A stretch of 64,000 bases of DNA from Herbaspirillum frisingense GSF30. Lineage in GTDB: Bacteria; Pseudomonadota; Gammaproteobacteria; Burkholderiales; Burkholderiaceae_D. A program made the translations under genes and the position numbers. Under the pieces are notes generated by a model, which saw nothing but the letters and a program-made list of their open reading frames with translations, was not told where the DNA came from and did not search any database. Positions 46,541 through 57,238 of the stretch are shown piece after piece (the stretch's first letter is position 1; each line of letters begins with the position of its first letter). The stretch is from contig NZ_AEEC02000020.1 in assembly GCF_000300975.2 (NCBI RefSeq), positions 32,283-96,282 on the forward strand, in the 5' to 3' direction.

Positions 46541-47205
46541 TCCCGCGCACTGATCCTGCGCGGTAGGGGGACGGGGCGCGGTGGCCTCGTTCCCTTTCCC
46601 TCGCTGTCCCTCGCAGCCCCTCGCAGTCCCCGTTCCGCTTCATTTCTCCCTCACCGCGCCGCCGTCCTTTCCATTTCTGCAGAACTTCCGCGCAGTTCTT
46701 CACCTTCCTTCCTTGTGTGCCGGCGGGCATGTGCGTCCGCTGTTCTTCCTCTGCACAACACTTCACTTTTTATTGTTCTGAGCATCGACCCTGGAAATAG
46801 ACGCGACGTAATGCATGACAGTCGCGGTGTCGCTCTTCGGCAGCTTTTCAGCGCTGGCGCAAGCCCGGCACATCGTCCGCCCTGCACCATCGGACAATAT
46901 TAAGAATCGGATCGCAACCCGACAATCCCCTCCCAAAAAACCATCGGGCCGCTGCATATCGCGTTCCCGGAAAACCAGAAATCAGGACGTCAGGGAGACT
47001 CCATGAGAGAGGGATGCGTCCTATCAAAGGCGCCGCGGCATGTCGCCTGGACCGACAGGCCCGATGCCGTCGGCTGCCGGTCGCCGCCGCCTGCTCGCCA
47101 GCCACCTGGCCACCTGGCCACCAGACCCATCACATAACAAGGACAGCCGTCGCGGCCTTCTGCGGCGAGTGAGTCTCGATCAAAAAAAATACCTCAGGGC
47201 AGGGA
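46541..47205. other. 665-bp intergenic region before the autotransporter
   Basis: No convincing gene. The first part (46560-46700) is a pyrimidine-rich tract with repeats of TCCCTCGCAG type. The middle is AT-richer and may hold the autotransporter promoter. No terminator with a good T-run was found directly after the efflux operon. Confidence 0.4.
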
Positions 47206-49356
47206 ATGAACATCAAGAAAAACGCGGGCAGAGCCCGTGCGCGTGCAGCCGCGCCCGTCTTCCGCAGACATCAACTGTACTGCGCCGTGCTGATGACGCT
47301 TGCCCCGGCACTGGTGCTGCCGGCCAGCGCACAGAGCTTCGTCCACTACGACGCAACGCGCAGCAACGACCGCGACGCAGCTGCGGCCAGCTGGGCCGCC
47401 GCCGACGAGTTCAAGAGCGACTGGGGCCTGGGCGCCATGAATGCGCAGCAGGCCTATGCAGCGGGCTTGAGTGGCCGTGGTATCAAGCTGGGAGCCGTGG
47501 ACTCCGGCCTCTCGCTGACCCACCAGGAATTCGCCAAACGCAATGTCAAGGCCTTGATCGTGAGCGGCATCTACGCCAACGATGGCTTCCAGATGTCCGG
47601 TGGACGACAAGCCTGGAGAGCCGGCGATGCCTTCAACACGACCGGTGCCAAGTCGTCGCGCAACGACAATCATGGCAGCCATGTGTCGGGCAGCATTGCC
47701 GCCGCCAGGAACGGCGTGGGCATGATGGGCGTGGCCTTCGAGAGCGACTATCACATCACCAACAGCAACGGCACCGATGCCTCCGTGTATGGCATCAACA
47801 TGGACTACAACTACTTCAGGGCGGCCTACGGCAACCTGGCCAACGCCGGTGTGCGGGTCATCAACAGTAGCTGGGGCAACCCCGATGCACGCGACGACGT
47901 CAACACCGTCGCCGGCGTATATGCCGCCCATCTGCGCGTGATGGGCAGCGACAAGAAATCCTGGTTGCAAGCCGCCGCCGATGTGGCGCGCGAGACCAAC
48001 GTGCTACATGTCTGGGCGGCCGGTAACAGCGGACGCGACAACGTCAACGTGCGTTCGGCGCTGCCGTACTTCCAGCCGGACCTGGAGCAGAACTGGCTGA
48101 CGGTCACTGCCTTGACCAAGGAACTGGTGCAGCCCAGCTTCAGTAATCGCTGCGGACTGGCCAAGTACTGGTGCGTGTCGGCCCCGGGGGCGGCAATCAA
48201 CAGTCTGGGGGCGAAATCCGACTCTGCCTACGACAGCGAGAACGGCACCTCGATGGCCGCGCCCCATGTGACCGGCGCGCTCGGCCTGCTGATGGAACGC
48301 TATCCCACCCTGGACAACCAGGCCATCCGCACCATCCTTCTCACTACCGCCAAGCACCTGGGCAAGGGAGCAGCCGATGCGCCCAACGAGCTCTTCGGTT
48401 GGGGCATCCCCGACCTGGGCAAGGCCCTGAACGGTCCGGCGCAGTTGCTGGGCCGGTTCAATGCGCATCTTCCTGCCGGCGCCGAGGATACCTGGAGCAA
48501 CCACATCTCCGAAGCGGCGCTGGTGCAACGCAAGAGCGAGGAACGACAGAAGCTGGCGGACTGGCGCGCCATCCCGGTGGCAACGTTGCAGGCGGCCGTG
48601 CAGGAGGCCTCGCGCGAGCCCCTGATGCGTATCGGCGAACAGATGAAGTCATCCTATGACGTCTCCCTGAAGCGGGTGCAGACCTTGCGCCAGCTGGAGG
48701 TCAAGGTCAAGGCGGATTCGAGCGATGAGCTTCTGGATGCCTACACGGCCGCCGCCGAGGCCGTCAGTGGTGACACCATCGCCTCGACCATCATGACCCT
48801 CATGAAGACCGGCGAAAACCCGAGCACCGACAAGGTCATCGCCACGCTGCTGGCAGCCGAGCCGTCCGTGAAGCTGGCCAGGGGGCCGCTGGATGCCTAC
48901 GAGGCACAGAGCGCCTATCTCAACCATGTCGCCAAGAAGACCGATACCGACTACGTGGGCGTGCTGGTCAAGACCGGCGCGGGCAGCCTGACGCTGACGG
49001 GAGATAACCGCTATTCCGGCGGCACCCTGTTGCAGGGCGGCACGCTGGGCGTGGGGTCCAACACCGCGCTGGGCAGCGGATCGCTGTCCATGTCGGATGG
49101 CACCACGCTGCGCGCTGCTGCCGATGGGCTCGCGCTGGCCAATGCGCTCAGCCTCAGCGGCACAGGCAATATCGACACCCAGGCCTACAACATGACGCTC
49201 TCCGGTGCCATCAGCGATGGCGCCAGCGCCGGTACCCGCAGCGCCCGCTCCTGTCGTCCGTCCCTCACCCATCACGATCGCCGCCACTGCTGCAGCACCA
49301 GTTGCACCGGTGCTGGGCCAACAGATCCAGGCGCCGTCCACCAAGGATATGGCTGA
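47206..49356 (+). CDS. Subtilisin-type autotransporter, signal peptide and S8 passenger (frameshifted before barrel)
   Basis: An extended basic signal peptide (cleavage near ASA-QS, residue 43) is followed by an S8 protease domain with D99 (GAVDSGLS), H156 (DNHGSHVSG), N274 (AAGNSG) and S349 (NGTSMAAPHVTG). A helical stalk (about 440-590) and one autotransporter repeat follow (GAGSLTLTGDNRYSGGTLLQGGTLGVG). After SGAISDGASAG the frame degenerates and stops at 49356 without a barrel. The barrel is present in the +1 frame from about 49205. A single-base change near 49215-49240 explains this. As it stands, the protease would be made but not anchored. Confidence 0.88.
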   Translation: MNIKKNAGRARARAAAPVFRRHQLYCAVLMTLAPALVLPASAQSFVHYDATRSNDRDAAAASWAAADEFKSDWGLGAMNAQQAYAAGLSGRGIKLGAVDSGLSLTHQEFAKRNVKALIVSGIYANDGFQMSGGRQAWRAGDAFNTTGAKSSRNDNHGSHVSGSIAAARNGVGMMGVAFESDYHITNSNGTDASVYGINMDYNYFRAAYGNLANAGVRVINSSWGNPDARDDVNTVAGVYAAHLRVMGSDKKSWLQAAADVARETNVLHVWAAGNSGRDNVNVRSALPYFQPDLEQNWLTVTALTKELVQPSFSNRCGLAKYWCVSAPGAAINSLGAKSDSAYDSENGTSMAAPHVTGALGLLMERYPTLDNQAIRTILLTTAKHLGKGAADAPNELFGWGIPDLGKALNGPAQLLGRFNAHLPAGAEDTWSNHISEAALVQRKSEERQKLADWRAIPVATLQAAVQEASREPLMRIGEQMKSSYDVSLKRVQTLRQLEVKVKADSSDELLDAYTAAAEAVSGDTIASTIMTLMKTGENPSTDKVIATLLAAEPSVKLARGPLDAYEAQSAYLNHVAKKTDTDYVGVLVKTGAGSLTLTGDNRYSGGTLLQGGTLGVGSNTALGSGSLSMSDGTTLRAAADGLALANALSLSGTGNIDTQAYNMTLSGAISDGASAGTRSARSCRPSLTHHDRRHCCSTSCTGAGPTDPGAVHQGYG

Positions 49357-50392
49357 GGTTGCCGCTACGATCGCCCGGTTGCCGGATGCTGCCAGCGTGC
49401 AACGCGCCGCCAGCCAGACCTTGCCCAGCAATGTCGGCTCCGGTGCCATTCGTGGCTCCATGGCGTCGGTGAATCGCGTCATCGCAGCCCGCGCCGAGAT
49501 CGGCAGCGTCGGCGGCGCAGGGGTCGGCAGCGGGGTGTCGTCGGGTGAGACTGGCAGTGATCGCCAGGTCTGGCTCATGCCCTTCGAGTCGCGCACCAAC
49601 CAGGGTGACCGCAACGGTGAATCCGGCTTCAGCGCCAGTACCTGGGGCATGGCGACCGGTGCCGAGATGGGCCTGGGCAACGGACGCATCGGCCTTTCTT
49701 ACGCCTATGCCAGCACCAAGGCCAACGGCAATACCGCCCTCACCGGTACCGGCAGCCGCAGCCGTCTCGAGTCCAACGTGGTGGCCCTCTACGGTACTGC
49801 CCCGCTGGGCGAGCTATCGCTGACCTGGCAGGCGGATCTGGGTCGCAACGGCAACCGGCTGTCGCGCGAGATGCGGTTCGGTAGCCTGCACCGCACTGCC
49901 ACCAGCCGCTTCCACAGCTGGGATGCGCATCTGGGGACCAGCGCTTCATTCACTCTGCCCTTGACTGAAGTGATGAGTCTGGTGCCTTCCCTGCAGATCG
50001 ACTACACCCGTCTGCAGAGCCCGTCCTACACCGAGAGGGGAGCCGGGGACCTGAACCTGTCGGTACAGGGCAAGAGCAGCGAAGCGCTGTTGCTCGGCAC
50101 CGGTGCGCGGCTGAACTACGTGCTGACGCCGTCGTCGCAGATCAGCGGCCACATGGGGGTCAGTTACGATGTCATCAACGGCCGTGACGAACTGGTGGCC
50201 ACCTATGCGGGTGCACTGGGCCAGGCCTTCACCACGCCAGGACCGTCGCACTCGCCGTGGCTGTTGAAGGCGGGTGTGAGCTATGGCTTCAAGCTGCCGA
50301 AGATGACGGACATCGCTTTGCGCTACGATGCCGAAGGCCGCAGCGGCTTTATCAACCAGTCGGCGTCGGTCAAGGCGCGCTGGCGCTTCTGA
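49205..50392 (+). CDS. Autotransporter beta-barrel part, separated from its passenger by a frameshift
   Basis: This frame begins in a Pro/Ala-rich linker (PAPVPAAPAPVVRPSP), then a linking helix region (MAEVAATIARLPDAASVQRAAS) and a full type V translocator barrel ending in SVKARWRF, the BAM recognition tail. Features such as WGMATGAEMGLGNGRIGLSYAYA are typical. The ATG at 49205 has no good ribosome-binding site, so the barrel was evidently translated as one protein with the S8 passenger. It may be a pseudogene half, a phase-variable state or a sequencing error. Confidence 0.8.
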   Translation: MPSAMAPAPVPAAPAPVVRPSPITIAATAAAPVAPVLGQQIQAPSTKDMAEVAATIARLPDAASVQRAASQTLPSNVGSGAIRGSMASVNRVIAARAEIGSVGGAGVGSGVSSGETGSDRQVWLMPFESRTNQGDRNGESGFSASTWGMATGAEMGLGNGRIGLSYAYASTKANGNTALTGTGSRSRLESNVVALYGTAPLGELSLTWQADLGRNGNRLSREMRFGSLHRTATSRFHSWDAHLGTSASFTLPLTEVMSLVPSLQIDYTRLQSPSYTERGAGDLNLSVQGKSSEALLLGTGARLNYVLTPSSQISGHMGVSYDVINGRDELVATYAGALGQAFTTPGPSHSPWLLKAGVSYGFKLPKMTDIALRYDAEGRSGFINQSASVKARWRF

Positions 50393-50433
50393 TCCATCCG
50401 TGGATGCGCTGACACGCTGAAACCCTGAAGTCC

Positions 50434-50464
50434 CTATGCGGCCGCTCTCGTAGCGGCCGCATAG
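50434..50464. terminator. Perfect 12-bp hairpin after the autotransporter
   Basis: CTATGCGGCCGC and GCGGCCGCATAG enclose a seven-base loop (TCTCGTA). The T-run is missing, so efficient intrinsic termination is not certain. It lies between the convergent autotransporter and LysR genes. Confidence 0.55.
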
Positions 50465-50531
50465 CGTTTACGGGTCGTTGAGCGGCGCCGGGGGGCGGGT
50501 CTTCGTTGGCCGGGCTGCAGATGGCAGGTGC

Positions 50532-51446
50532 TCACAGATCCTTGCTCAACTCGGCCACCAGGTAGTCCAGGAAGATTTCCACACTGCGCGGCAGGGTCCG
50601 GCCGGCCAGCGTCTGCACCTCGACGAAGCGCCCATCGGCAGGACAGTCGCGGATGGGGCGCATGGTCAGCTCCCCGCGTGCGATGCGGTAGCGCACGGTG
50701 ACGTCGCCGGTGATGGAGAGCGCATCGTTGTCCAGCACGTAGTTGTGCAGGGCCTGGATGTAGTTGCTGGTCATCACCGGTTCGATGGCCACCTGTTGCC
50801 GGCTGCAGGCGATGTCGAAGAGCTGGCGCAGCGTCGTGGTGGGGTCGGGCAGGGCCATCGGGTAAGGCTTCAGCTGCCCCAGCGAGAGATGACGGAAACG
50901 CGCCAGTGGATGGTCGTTGCGCATCACCAGGCCGATCGGTCCCGGCTGCCGGTGCACCACCTTGATTTCCGGTTCGGGCAGGCGCGCAAAGGTCAGCCCG
51001 ATGTCCGCATTGCCTTCGCGCACCTGGCGCGAGACCACGGCCGGCGCGCCCACGAACAACTGGAACACGAAGCCCGGATACTTCTTCTGGAAGGCGTTGA
51101 TCACGCGCGGCAGGAAGTCGATGGCGAAACCCTCCGAGGCCGACAACCGGACCCGCCCGCTGCGCAAGCCCTTCAGGGCTTGCAGGTCGGCCACTACGCG
51201 GTCGGCCTCCAGCGCCATCTTGCGCGCATGCGCGGCCAGCATCTCGCCGCCGGCCGAGAGCACCATGCCGCGTGGCCGCCGTTCGAACAGCACCGTGTCC
51301 AGGATTTCCTCCAGGCTGCTGATCTGGCGGCTGATGGCCGAGCTCGCCACGTTGAGCCGTTGCGACGCCTCGCTGATGGAGCCACAGCGAACGACTTCCA
51401 GGAAGTAACGCAGGGCGGTGTCTTGCAGATGCTGCGATTTCATCAT
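50532..51446 (-). CDS. LysR-family transcriptional regulator
   Basis: The 304-residue protein has an N-terminal winged HTH (FLEVVRCGSISEASQRLNVASSAISRQISSLEE shortened) and a two-lobed effector domain. It is divergent from the peptide transporter operon, the classic LysR arrangement, so it probably controls that operon in response to a peptide or amino acid. Confidence 0.9.
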   Translation of the reverse strand: MMKSQHLQDTALRYFLEVVRCGSISEASQRLNVASSAISRQISSLEEILDTVLFERRPRGMVLSAGGEMLAAHARKMALEADRVVADLQALKGLRSGRVRLSASEGFAIDFLPRVINAFQKKYPGFVFQLFVGAPAVVSRQVREGNADIGLTFARLPEPEIKVVHRQPGPIGLVMRNDHPLARFRHLSLGQLKPYPMALPDPTTTLRQLFDIACSRQQVAIEPVMTSNYIQALHNYVLDNDALSITGDVTVRYRIARGELTMRPIRDCPADGRFVEVQTLAGRTLPRSVEIFLDYLVAELSKDL

Positions 51447-51661
51447 TGACCTCGTTGGATGCGGTCAGCTCGGATCAATCCCGATTCCTGACCAATGCTG
51501 ACCTTCTTTTCGCGCCGGCTTGCAGCAAGGGAGACTGCTTTATTTGGTGCGCGCCTCACGCCTTTGGTGCAAGGCCTTCGTCCTTCGTCCGCACGCCGAT
51601 GCTGCACCTGCGCCAAGGGCCCCGGCCCAGTAGCGATGCGGCTTTGGCAGGGGTGTGTACA

Positions 51662-51674
51662 TTGTGGTGCACAA
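51662..51674. promoter_or_regulatory. Candidate LysR-type operator
   Basis: TTGTG-GTG-CACAA is a 13-base dyad in the 358-base gap between the divergent LysR gene and the transporter operon. It has the T-N11-A form expected for LysR proteins. Position alone supports it. Confidence 0.35.
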
Positions 51675-51804
51675 ATTATGCGTTGCTGGTTTGCGAACGC
51701 AGGCATAGAAATTTGATGATTGTGGCATCGATAAATCCTAGCCTAGTATGCCCTTCGACGTCGCTGTTTTTTCACAATTCTCTTATTCGAATGAAGGGGC
51801 TGGA

Positions 51805-53343
51805 ATGAACGCACTACAGAAATCCATGCTGGGCTGGTCACGATGTGCAGTGTTGGTGGCGGGCGCCATGACGGCCTTTGCGGCCCATGCCAACAAGGCC
51901 AACGACACCCTGGTCTATGCCTCCGACAGCGAAGTCGAAAACATCAGCCAGTATCACAACAACCTGCGTGAAGGCGTGATCCTGGCCCACCTGATCTGGG
52001 ACACGCTGGTCTATCGCGATCCCAAGACCAACGAATACAAGCCGCAACTGGCCACCGCCTGGAAGTGGGAATCGCCCACGGCCCTGGTGCTGGACCTGCG
52101 CCAGGGCGTGCAATTCCAGAACGGCGACAAGTTCGGCGCCGATGATGTGGTGTTCACCTTCAACTATGCGGTCTCGCCAGAATCCAAGGCCGTCACGCGC
52201 CAGAACACCGACTGGATCAAGAGCGTCGACAAGCTGGGCGACTACAAGGTGCGCATCAACCTGAAGGGACCGTTCCCGGCAGCGCTGGAATACCTGGCCG
52301 GCCCGCTGCCGATCTATCCCGCCGCCTATTTCAAGAAGGTCGGCCTGGAAGGCTTTTCCAAGGCGCCCATCGGCACCGGCCCCTACAAGGTCACCAGTGT
52401 CACTCCGGGGCAGGGCGTGACCCTGGTCAAGAACACCAATTATTTCAAGGACAGTCCGCAGGGCCAGCCTTCGATCGGCAACATCAAGTTCGTGGTGATC
52501 CCCGATCCGGAAACCCGCGCCGCCCAACTGATGACCGGCGCCATCGACTGGATCTGGCGCGTGCCGCCGGACCAGGCCGATTCGCTCAAGACCAATCCCA
52601 AGCTGGCGGTGCAGAGCGGTGAGACCATGCGGGTCGGTTTCATCACCCTCGACACCACCGGTACCTCGGCCCCCAATTCGCCGTTCAAGGATGTGCGCGT
52701 GCGCCAGGCGGTCAACCATGCGATCAATCGCAAGGGCTATGCCGAGAACCTGATGCGCGGCGGCAGCCAGCCGGTCTATACGGCCTGCTTCCGCACCCAG
52801 TTCGGTTGCGACAGCAATGCCGCCATCAAGTTTGACTACAACCCGACCAAGGCCAAGGAACTGCTGGCGGCGGCCGGCTACCCGAACGGCTTCGATACCG
52901 ACATCTATGCCTATCGCGAACGTGAAGTGGCCGAAGCCATCATCGGTGACCTGCGCAAGGTCGGCATCCGCGCCCGCCTGCACTACATGAAGTTTGCCGC
53001 GCTGCAGACCGAGTACCGCAGCGGCAAGACGCCAATGAGCTTCTACTCCTGGGGCTCGTTCTCGATGAACGATACCTCGGCCTTCGCCGGTGTCTATTTC
53101 AAGGGCGGCGCCGATGACATCACCAAGGACCCGCAACTGCAGCAGTACCTGCAGACCGCCGATACCTCGATCGATCCGGCAGTGCGCAAGGCCAACTACA
53201 CCAAGGCCCAGGAACTGATTTCCAAGCAGGCCTACGTGGCGCCGATGTTCTCCTATTCGACCTTCTACGCCTACAACGCCCAGCTCAATTTCCAGGGTTA
53301 CCCGGACGAGCTGCCGCGTTTCTACGAGGCTTCCTGGAAGTAA
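51805..53343 (+). CDS. Peptide ABC transporter substrate-binding protein
   Basis: The 512-residue SBP_bac_5 protein has a signal peptide (cleavage near AAHA), then NDTLVYASDSEVENISQYHNN and the family segment LVLDLRQGVQFQNGDKFGADDVVFTF. It delivers di- or oligopeptides, or related solutes, to the permease encoded next. The start at 51805 gives the best signal peptide. An open upstream extension to 51748 is unlikely. The two M20 peptidases in the operon suggest N-acylated or modified peptides as cargo. Confidence 0.92.
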   Translation: MNALQKSMLGWSRCAVLVAGAMTAFAAHANKANDTLVYASDSEVENISQYHNNLREGVILAHLIWDTLVYRDPKTNEYKPQLATAWKWESPTALVLDLRQGVQFQNGDKFGADDVVFTFNYAVSPESKAVTRQNTDWIKSVDKLGDYKVRINLKGPFPAALEYLAGPLPIYPAAYFKKVGLEGFSKAPIGTGPYKVTSVTPGQGVTLVKNTNYFKDSPQGQPSIGNIKFVVIPDPETRAAQLMTGAIDWIWRVPPDQADSLKTNPKLAVQSGETMRVGFITLDTTGTSAPNSPFKDVRVRQAVNHAINRKGYAENLMRGGSQPVYTACFRTQFGCDSNAAIKFDYNPTKAKELLAAAGYPNGFDTDIYAYREREVAEAIIGDLRKVGIRARLHYMKFAALQTEYRSGKTPMSFYSWGSFSMNDTSAFAGVYFKGGADDITKDPQLQQYLQTADTSIDPAVRKANYTKAQELISKQAYVAPMFSYSTFYAYNAQLNFQGYPDELPRFYEASWK

Positions 53344-53359
53344 GTCTGGCAGTCCAGAT

Positions 53360-53416
53360 TACCGTTCGTCCTGAGCGCCTTATACGGCCCCTGGGGCCTG
53401 CTCAGTCCGAACGGTA
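53360..53416 (+). other. Intercistronic stem-loop between binding protein and permease genes
   Basis: TACCGTTCGTCCTGAGC (53360-53376) pairs with GCTCAGTCCGAACGGTA (53400-53416), 15 of 17 positions matching, around a 23-base loop that can fold further. Such stem-loops often stabilise the binding-protein message or partly terminate transcription, so the binding protein is made in excess over the permease. Confidence 0.65.
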
Positions 53417-53466
53417 GGTGATGGGTGTTGGATGAATCACGCAATATTCTTCAAGGAAGGGTCGCC

Positions 53467-54384
<918 letters not shown>

Positions 54385-54400
54385 GCCCATGGGAGCCGAC

Positions 54401-55345
54401 ATGACCGCCACTTCCAGTACCTCCGTCACCATGCCTTCCACGCCATCCACCTCATCCACGCCCCTGCTGCAGGCCGCATTGCCGCCGCTACCGGCCTGGC
54501 GCCGCAAGCTGCGTCGCCTGCTCGGTCATCGTGGCCTGATGCTGGGTACCGCCATCCTGGCCGTGATCGTGCTGGCGGCGATCTTCGCGCCCCTGCTGGC
54601 GCCGCACGATCCCTTCGACCAGGATGTGACGGCGCGCCTGATCCCGCCGGTATGGCAGGCCCAGGGCAGTTGGGAACACATCCTCGGCACCGACAAGCTG
54701 GGCCGCGACTACCTCTCGCGCCTGATCTATGGCGCCCGCGTGTCGCTGACCATCGGCATCGCCGCCGCCCTCATCTCGGGCCTGATCGGTACCACCCTGG
54801 GGGTGCTGGCCGGTTACTTCGGCGGTCGTACCGATGCCTTCATCAGCTACCTCATCACCACCCGTCTGGCCATGCCGGTGGTGCTGGTGGCGCTGGCGAT
54901 GGCCTCGCTGGTGGGCGGTTCGCTGAAGGTGGTGATCCTGCTGCTGGGGCTGCTGCTGTGGGACCGTTTCGCCGTGGTCACGCGCTCGGCCACGCAGCAA
55001 CTGCGGGACGCCGAATTCATCGCCGCCGCCAAGGCCATCGGCGCCTCCACGCCCTACATCCTGCTGCGCGAAATCCTGCCCAACATCATGGGCGCGCTGA
55101 TCGTGGTGGTCACCCTGGAAATGGCCCACGCCATCCTGCTGGAGGCCACGCTGTCCTTCCTCGGCCTGGGTGTGCAACCACCCACGCCGTCCTGGGGCCT
55201 GATGGTGGCCGAGGGCAAGACCTACATGTTCTTCAAGCCGTGGGTGATCGTCATCCCGGGCGTGGCGCTGGCGCTGCTGGTGCTGGCCATCAACCTGGTC
55301 GGCGATGGCATGCGCGATGTCAACGCGCCCGACGGCCGTAACTGA
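54401..55345 (+). CDS. dppC: Peptide ABC transporter permease, DppC-like
   Basis: The 314-residue protein has a low-complexity Ser/Thr/Pro N-terminus, then HRGLMLGTAILAVIVLAAIFAPLLAPHDPFDQD (start of the OppC_N domain, shortened in meaning), LGTDKLGRDYLSRLIYGARVS, and the EAA loop with REILPNIMGALIVVVTLEMA. I use ATG 54401 with GGGAG upstream; ATG 54389 is the alternative. Confidence 0.92.
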   Translation: MTATSSTSVTMPSTPSTSSTPLLQAALPPLPAWRRKLRRLLGHRGLMLGTAILAVIVLAAIFAPLLAPHDPFDQDVTARLIPPVWQAQGSWEHILGTDKLGRDYLSRLIYGARVSLTIGIAAALISGLIGTTLGVLAGYFGGRTDAFISYLITTRLAMPVVLVALAMASLVGGSLKVVILLLGLLLWDRFAVVTRSATQQLRDAEFIAAAKAIGASTPYILLREILPNIMGALIVVVTLEMAHAILLEATLSFLGLGVQPPTPSWGLMVAEGKTYMFFKPWVIVIPGVALALLVLAINLVGDGMRDVNAPDGRN

Positions 55346-55364
55346 ACCCCACCGGGAGCACACC

Positions 55365-56378
55365 ATGAGCGTATTGCTGGACGTGAAGAATCTGAAGGTG
55401 GACCTGCCCACCGAGCGCGGCACGCTGCACGCCGTGCGCGGCATCGATTTCCAGGTGCGCCGGGGCGAGATGCTGTGCCTGGTCGGCGAATCGGGCTGCG
55501 GCAAGTCCATGACCTCGCTGGCCCTGATGGGGCTGCTGCCGCGCAAGGCGCAGTGCAGCGCCGACCACATCCGCTTCGATGGCATGGACCTCAACGGCAT
55601 GAGCGAGAAGCAGTTGCGGCAGTTGCGCGGCAAGCGCATGTCCATGATCTTCCAGGAGCCGATGACCTCGCTGAACCCCGCCTACACGCTGGGCAACCAG
55701 CTCTGCGAGGCCATGCTGCAGCAGCCCGGCGTCACCCGCGCCGAGGCCCGCGAGCGCGCCCTGTACCTGTTGCATCGCACCGGCATCACCAATGCCGAGG
55801 ACCGGTTGCGCCAGTATCCGCACCAGCTCTCCGGCGGCCTGCGGCAGCGGGTGATGATCGCCATGTCGCTGATGTGCAATCCCGATCTGATCATCGCCGA
55901 TGAGCCGACCACGGCGCTGGATGTGACCATCCAGGCGCAGATCCTGCGCATGATCCGCGAGCTGCAGCAGGAGTTTGGCACAGCCGTCATCTTCATCACC
56001 CACGACCTGGGCGTGGTCTCGCGCATCGCTGACCGGGTGGCGGTGATGTATGCCGGTCAGGTGGTGGAGACCACCGATGTCGGCTCGCTGTTTGCGCAGC
56101 CGCGTCATCCCTACACGCGGGGTCTGCTCAATTGCATCCCGGTGCGCGGCAAGACGCCGCCGGGCAGCCGCCTGCAGGCCATTCCCGGCGTGGTGCCCAG
56201 CCTGGTCGGTCAGGTCAGTGGCTGCGCCTTCCGCAATCGCTGCGCGCTGGCCGACAGCGTCTGCGAGACCGATCCACCCATGGTGCAGCAGGGCAGTGCG
56301 GCCGCACCGCACGCGGCGCGCTGTCACAAGCTCGATGTTCCCGTTTCACTCGCGTCCGCCATGGAGGTGGCAGCATGA
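55365..56378 (+). CDS. dppD: Peptide ABC transporter ATP-binding protein, DppD-like
   Basis: The 337-residue ATPase shows Walker A GESGCGKS, Q-loop IFQEPMTSLNP, signature LSGGLRQRV, Walker B LIIADEPTTALD and switch His in FITHDLGVV. The oligopeptide-type C-terminal extension contains the cluster-binding cysteines (GCAFRNRCALADSVC). The stop overlaps dppF by four bases. Confidence 0.94.
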   Translation: MSVLLDVKNLKVDLPTERGTLHAVRGIDFQVRRGEMLCLVGESGCGKSMTSLALMGLLPRKAQCSADHIRFDGMDLNGMSEKQLRQLRGKRMSMIFQEPMTSLNPAYTLGNQLCEAMLQQPGVTRAEARERALYLLHRTGITNAEDRLRQYPHQLSGGLRQRVMIAMSLMCNPDLIIADEPTTALDVTIQAQILRMIRELQQEFGTAVIFITHDLGVVSRIADRVAVMYAGQVVETTDVGSLFAQPRHPYTRGLLNCIPVRGKTPPGSRLQAIPGVVPSLVGQVSGCAFRNRCALADSVCETDPPMVQQGSAAAPHAARCHKLDVPVSLASAMEVAA

Positions 56379-57223
56379 ATGACAATCGTCCCCTGCCGTC
56401 GGCCCCGCTGGGCGATATCGCTCTGGAGCTGTGCGCGTTGTCCAAGGTCTATCCCTTGAAGCGTGGACTGTTCCAGTCGCCGGGCCAACTGAAAGCGGTC
56501 AACGATGTGTCGCTACGGCTGTATCGCGGCGAGACCCTCGGCCTGGTCGGTGAATCCGGCTGCGGCAAGAGCACCCTGGCCAAGATGCTGCTGGGCCTGC
56601 TGGCACCGACCTCGGGCAATGTGCTCATCAACGGCCAGGAAGTCGATCCCACGCAGCGCAAGGAACATGCGCGCCATATCCAGCCGATCTTCCAGGACCC
56701 GTATTCCTCGCTCAACCCGCGCAAGACCGTGGGCGAGATCGTCGGCCTGCCGCTCAAGCTGCACGGCATCGGCACGGCCGCCGACCGCGCCCGCCAGGTC
56801 AAGGACATCCTCGACCTGGTCGGCATGCCCGAGCGCACCCATGCCCAGTATCCGAACCAGCTTTCCGGTGGTCAGCGCCAGCGCGTGGCGATCGCCCGCG
56901 CCCTGATCCTGCGGCCGGACATCCTCATCTGCGACGAGCCGACCTCGGCCCTGGATGTGTCGGTGCAGGCGCAGATCCTGAACCTGTTGCTGGACCTGAA
57001 GGCCGAGTTCGGTCTCACCTATCTCTTCATCAGCCATGACCTGGGCGTGGTGGAGCATCTGGTGGACCGGGTGGCGGTGATGAACCAGGGCTGCATCGTC
57101 GAACTGCAGAGCCGCGAGCAGATCTTCAGCGATCCGCAACATCCCTACACCCGCATGCTGCTGGCCTCGGCGCTTACGCCCGAACCGGGGCTCGGTATCC
57201 CGGCACTGGCTGCGGCGGCGTGA
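56375..57223 (+). CDS. dppF: Peptide ABC transporter ATP-binding protein, DppF-like
   Basis: The 282-residue ATPase has Walker A GESGCGKS, Q-loop IFQDPYSSLNPRKTVGE, signature LSGGQRQRV, Walker B LICDEPTSALD and FISHDLGVVEHL. It is shorter than usual at the C-terminus: the last part stops soon after the PHP-like QHPYTRMLLASAL segment, without the typical Cys-rich extension. The ATGA overlap with dppD indicates coupling. Confidence 0.93.
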   Translation: MNDNRPLPSAPLGDIALELCALSKVYPLKRGLFQSPGQLKAVNDVSLRLYRGETLGLVGESGCGKSTLAKMLLGLLAPTSGNVLINGQEVDPTQRKEHARHIQPIFQDPYSSLNPRKTVGEIVGLPLKLHGIGTAADRARQVKDILDLVGMPERTHAQYPNQLSGGQRQRVAIARALILRPDILICDEPTSALDVSVQAQILNLLLDLKAEFGLTYLFISHDLGVVEHLVDRVAVMNQGCIVELQSREQIFSDPQHPYTRMLLASALTPEPGLGIPALAAAA

Positions 57224-57238
57224 GGACGTATCCCCCGA

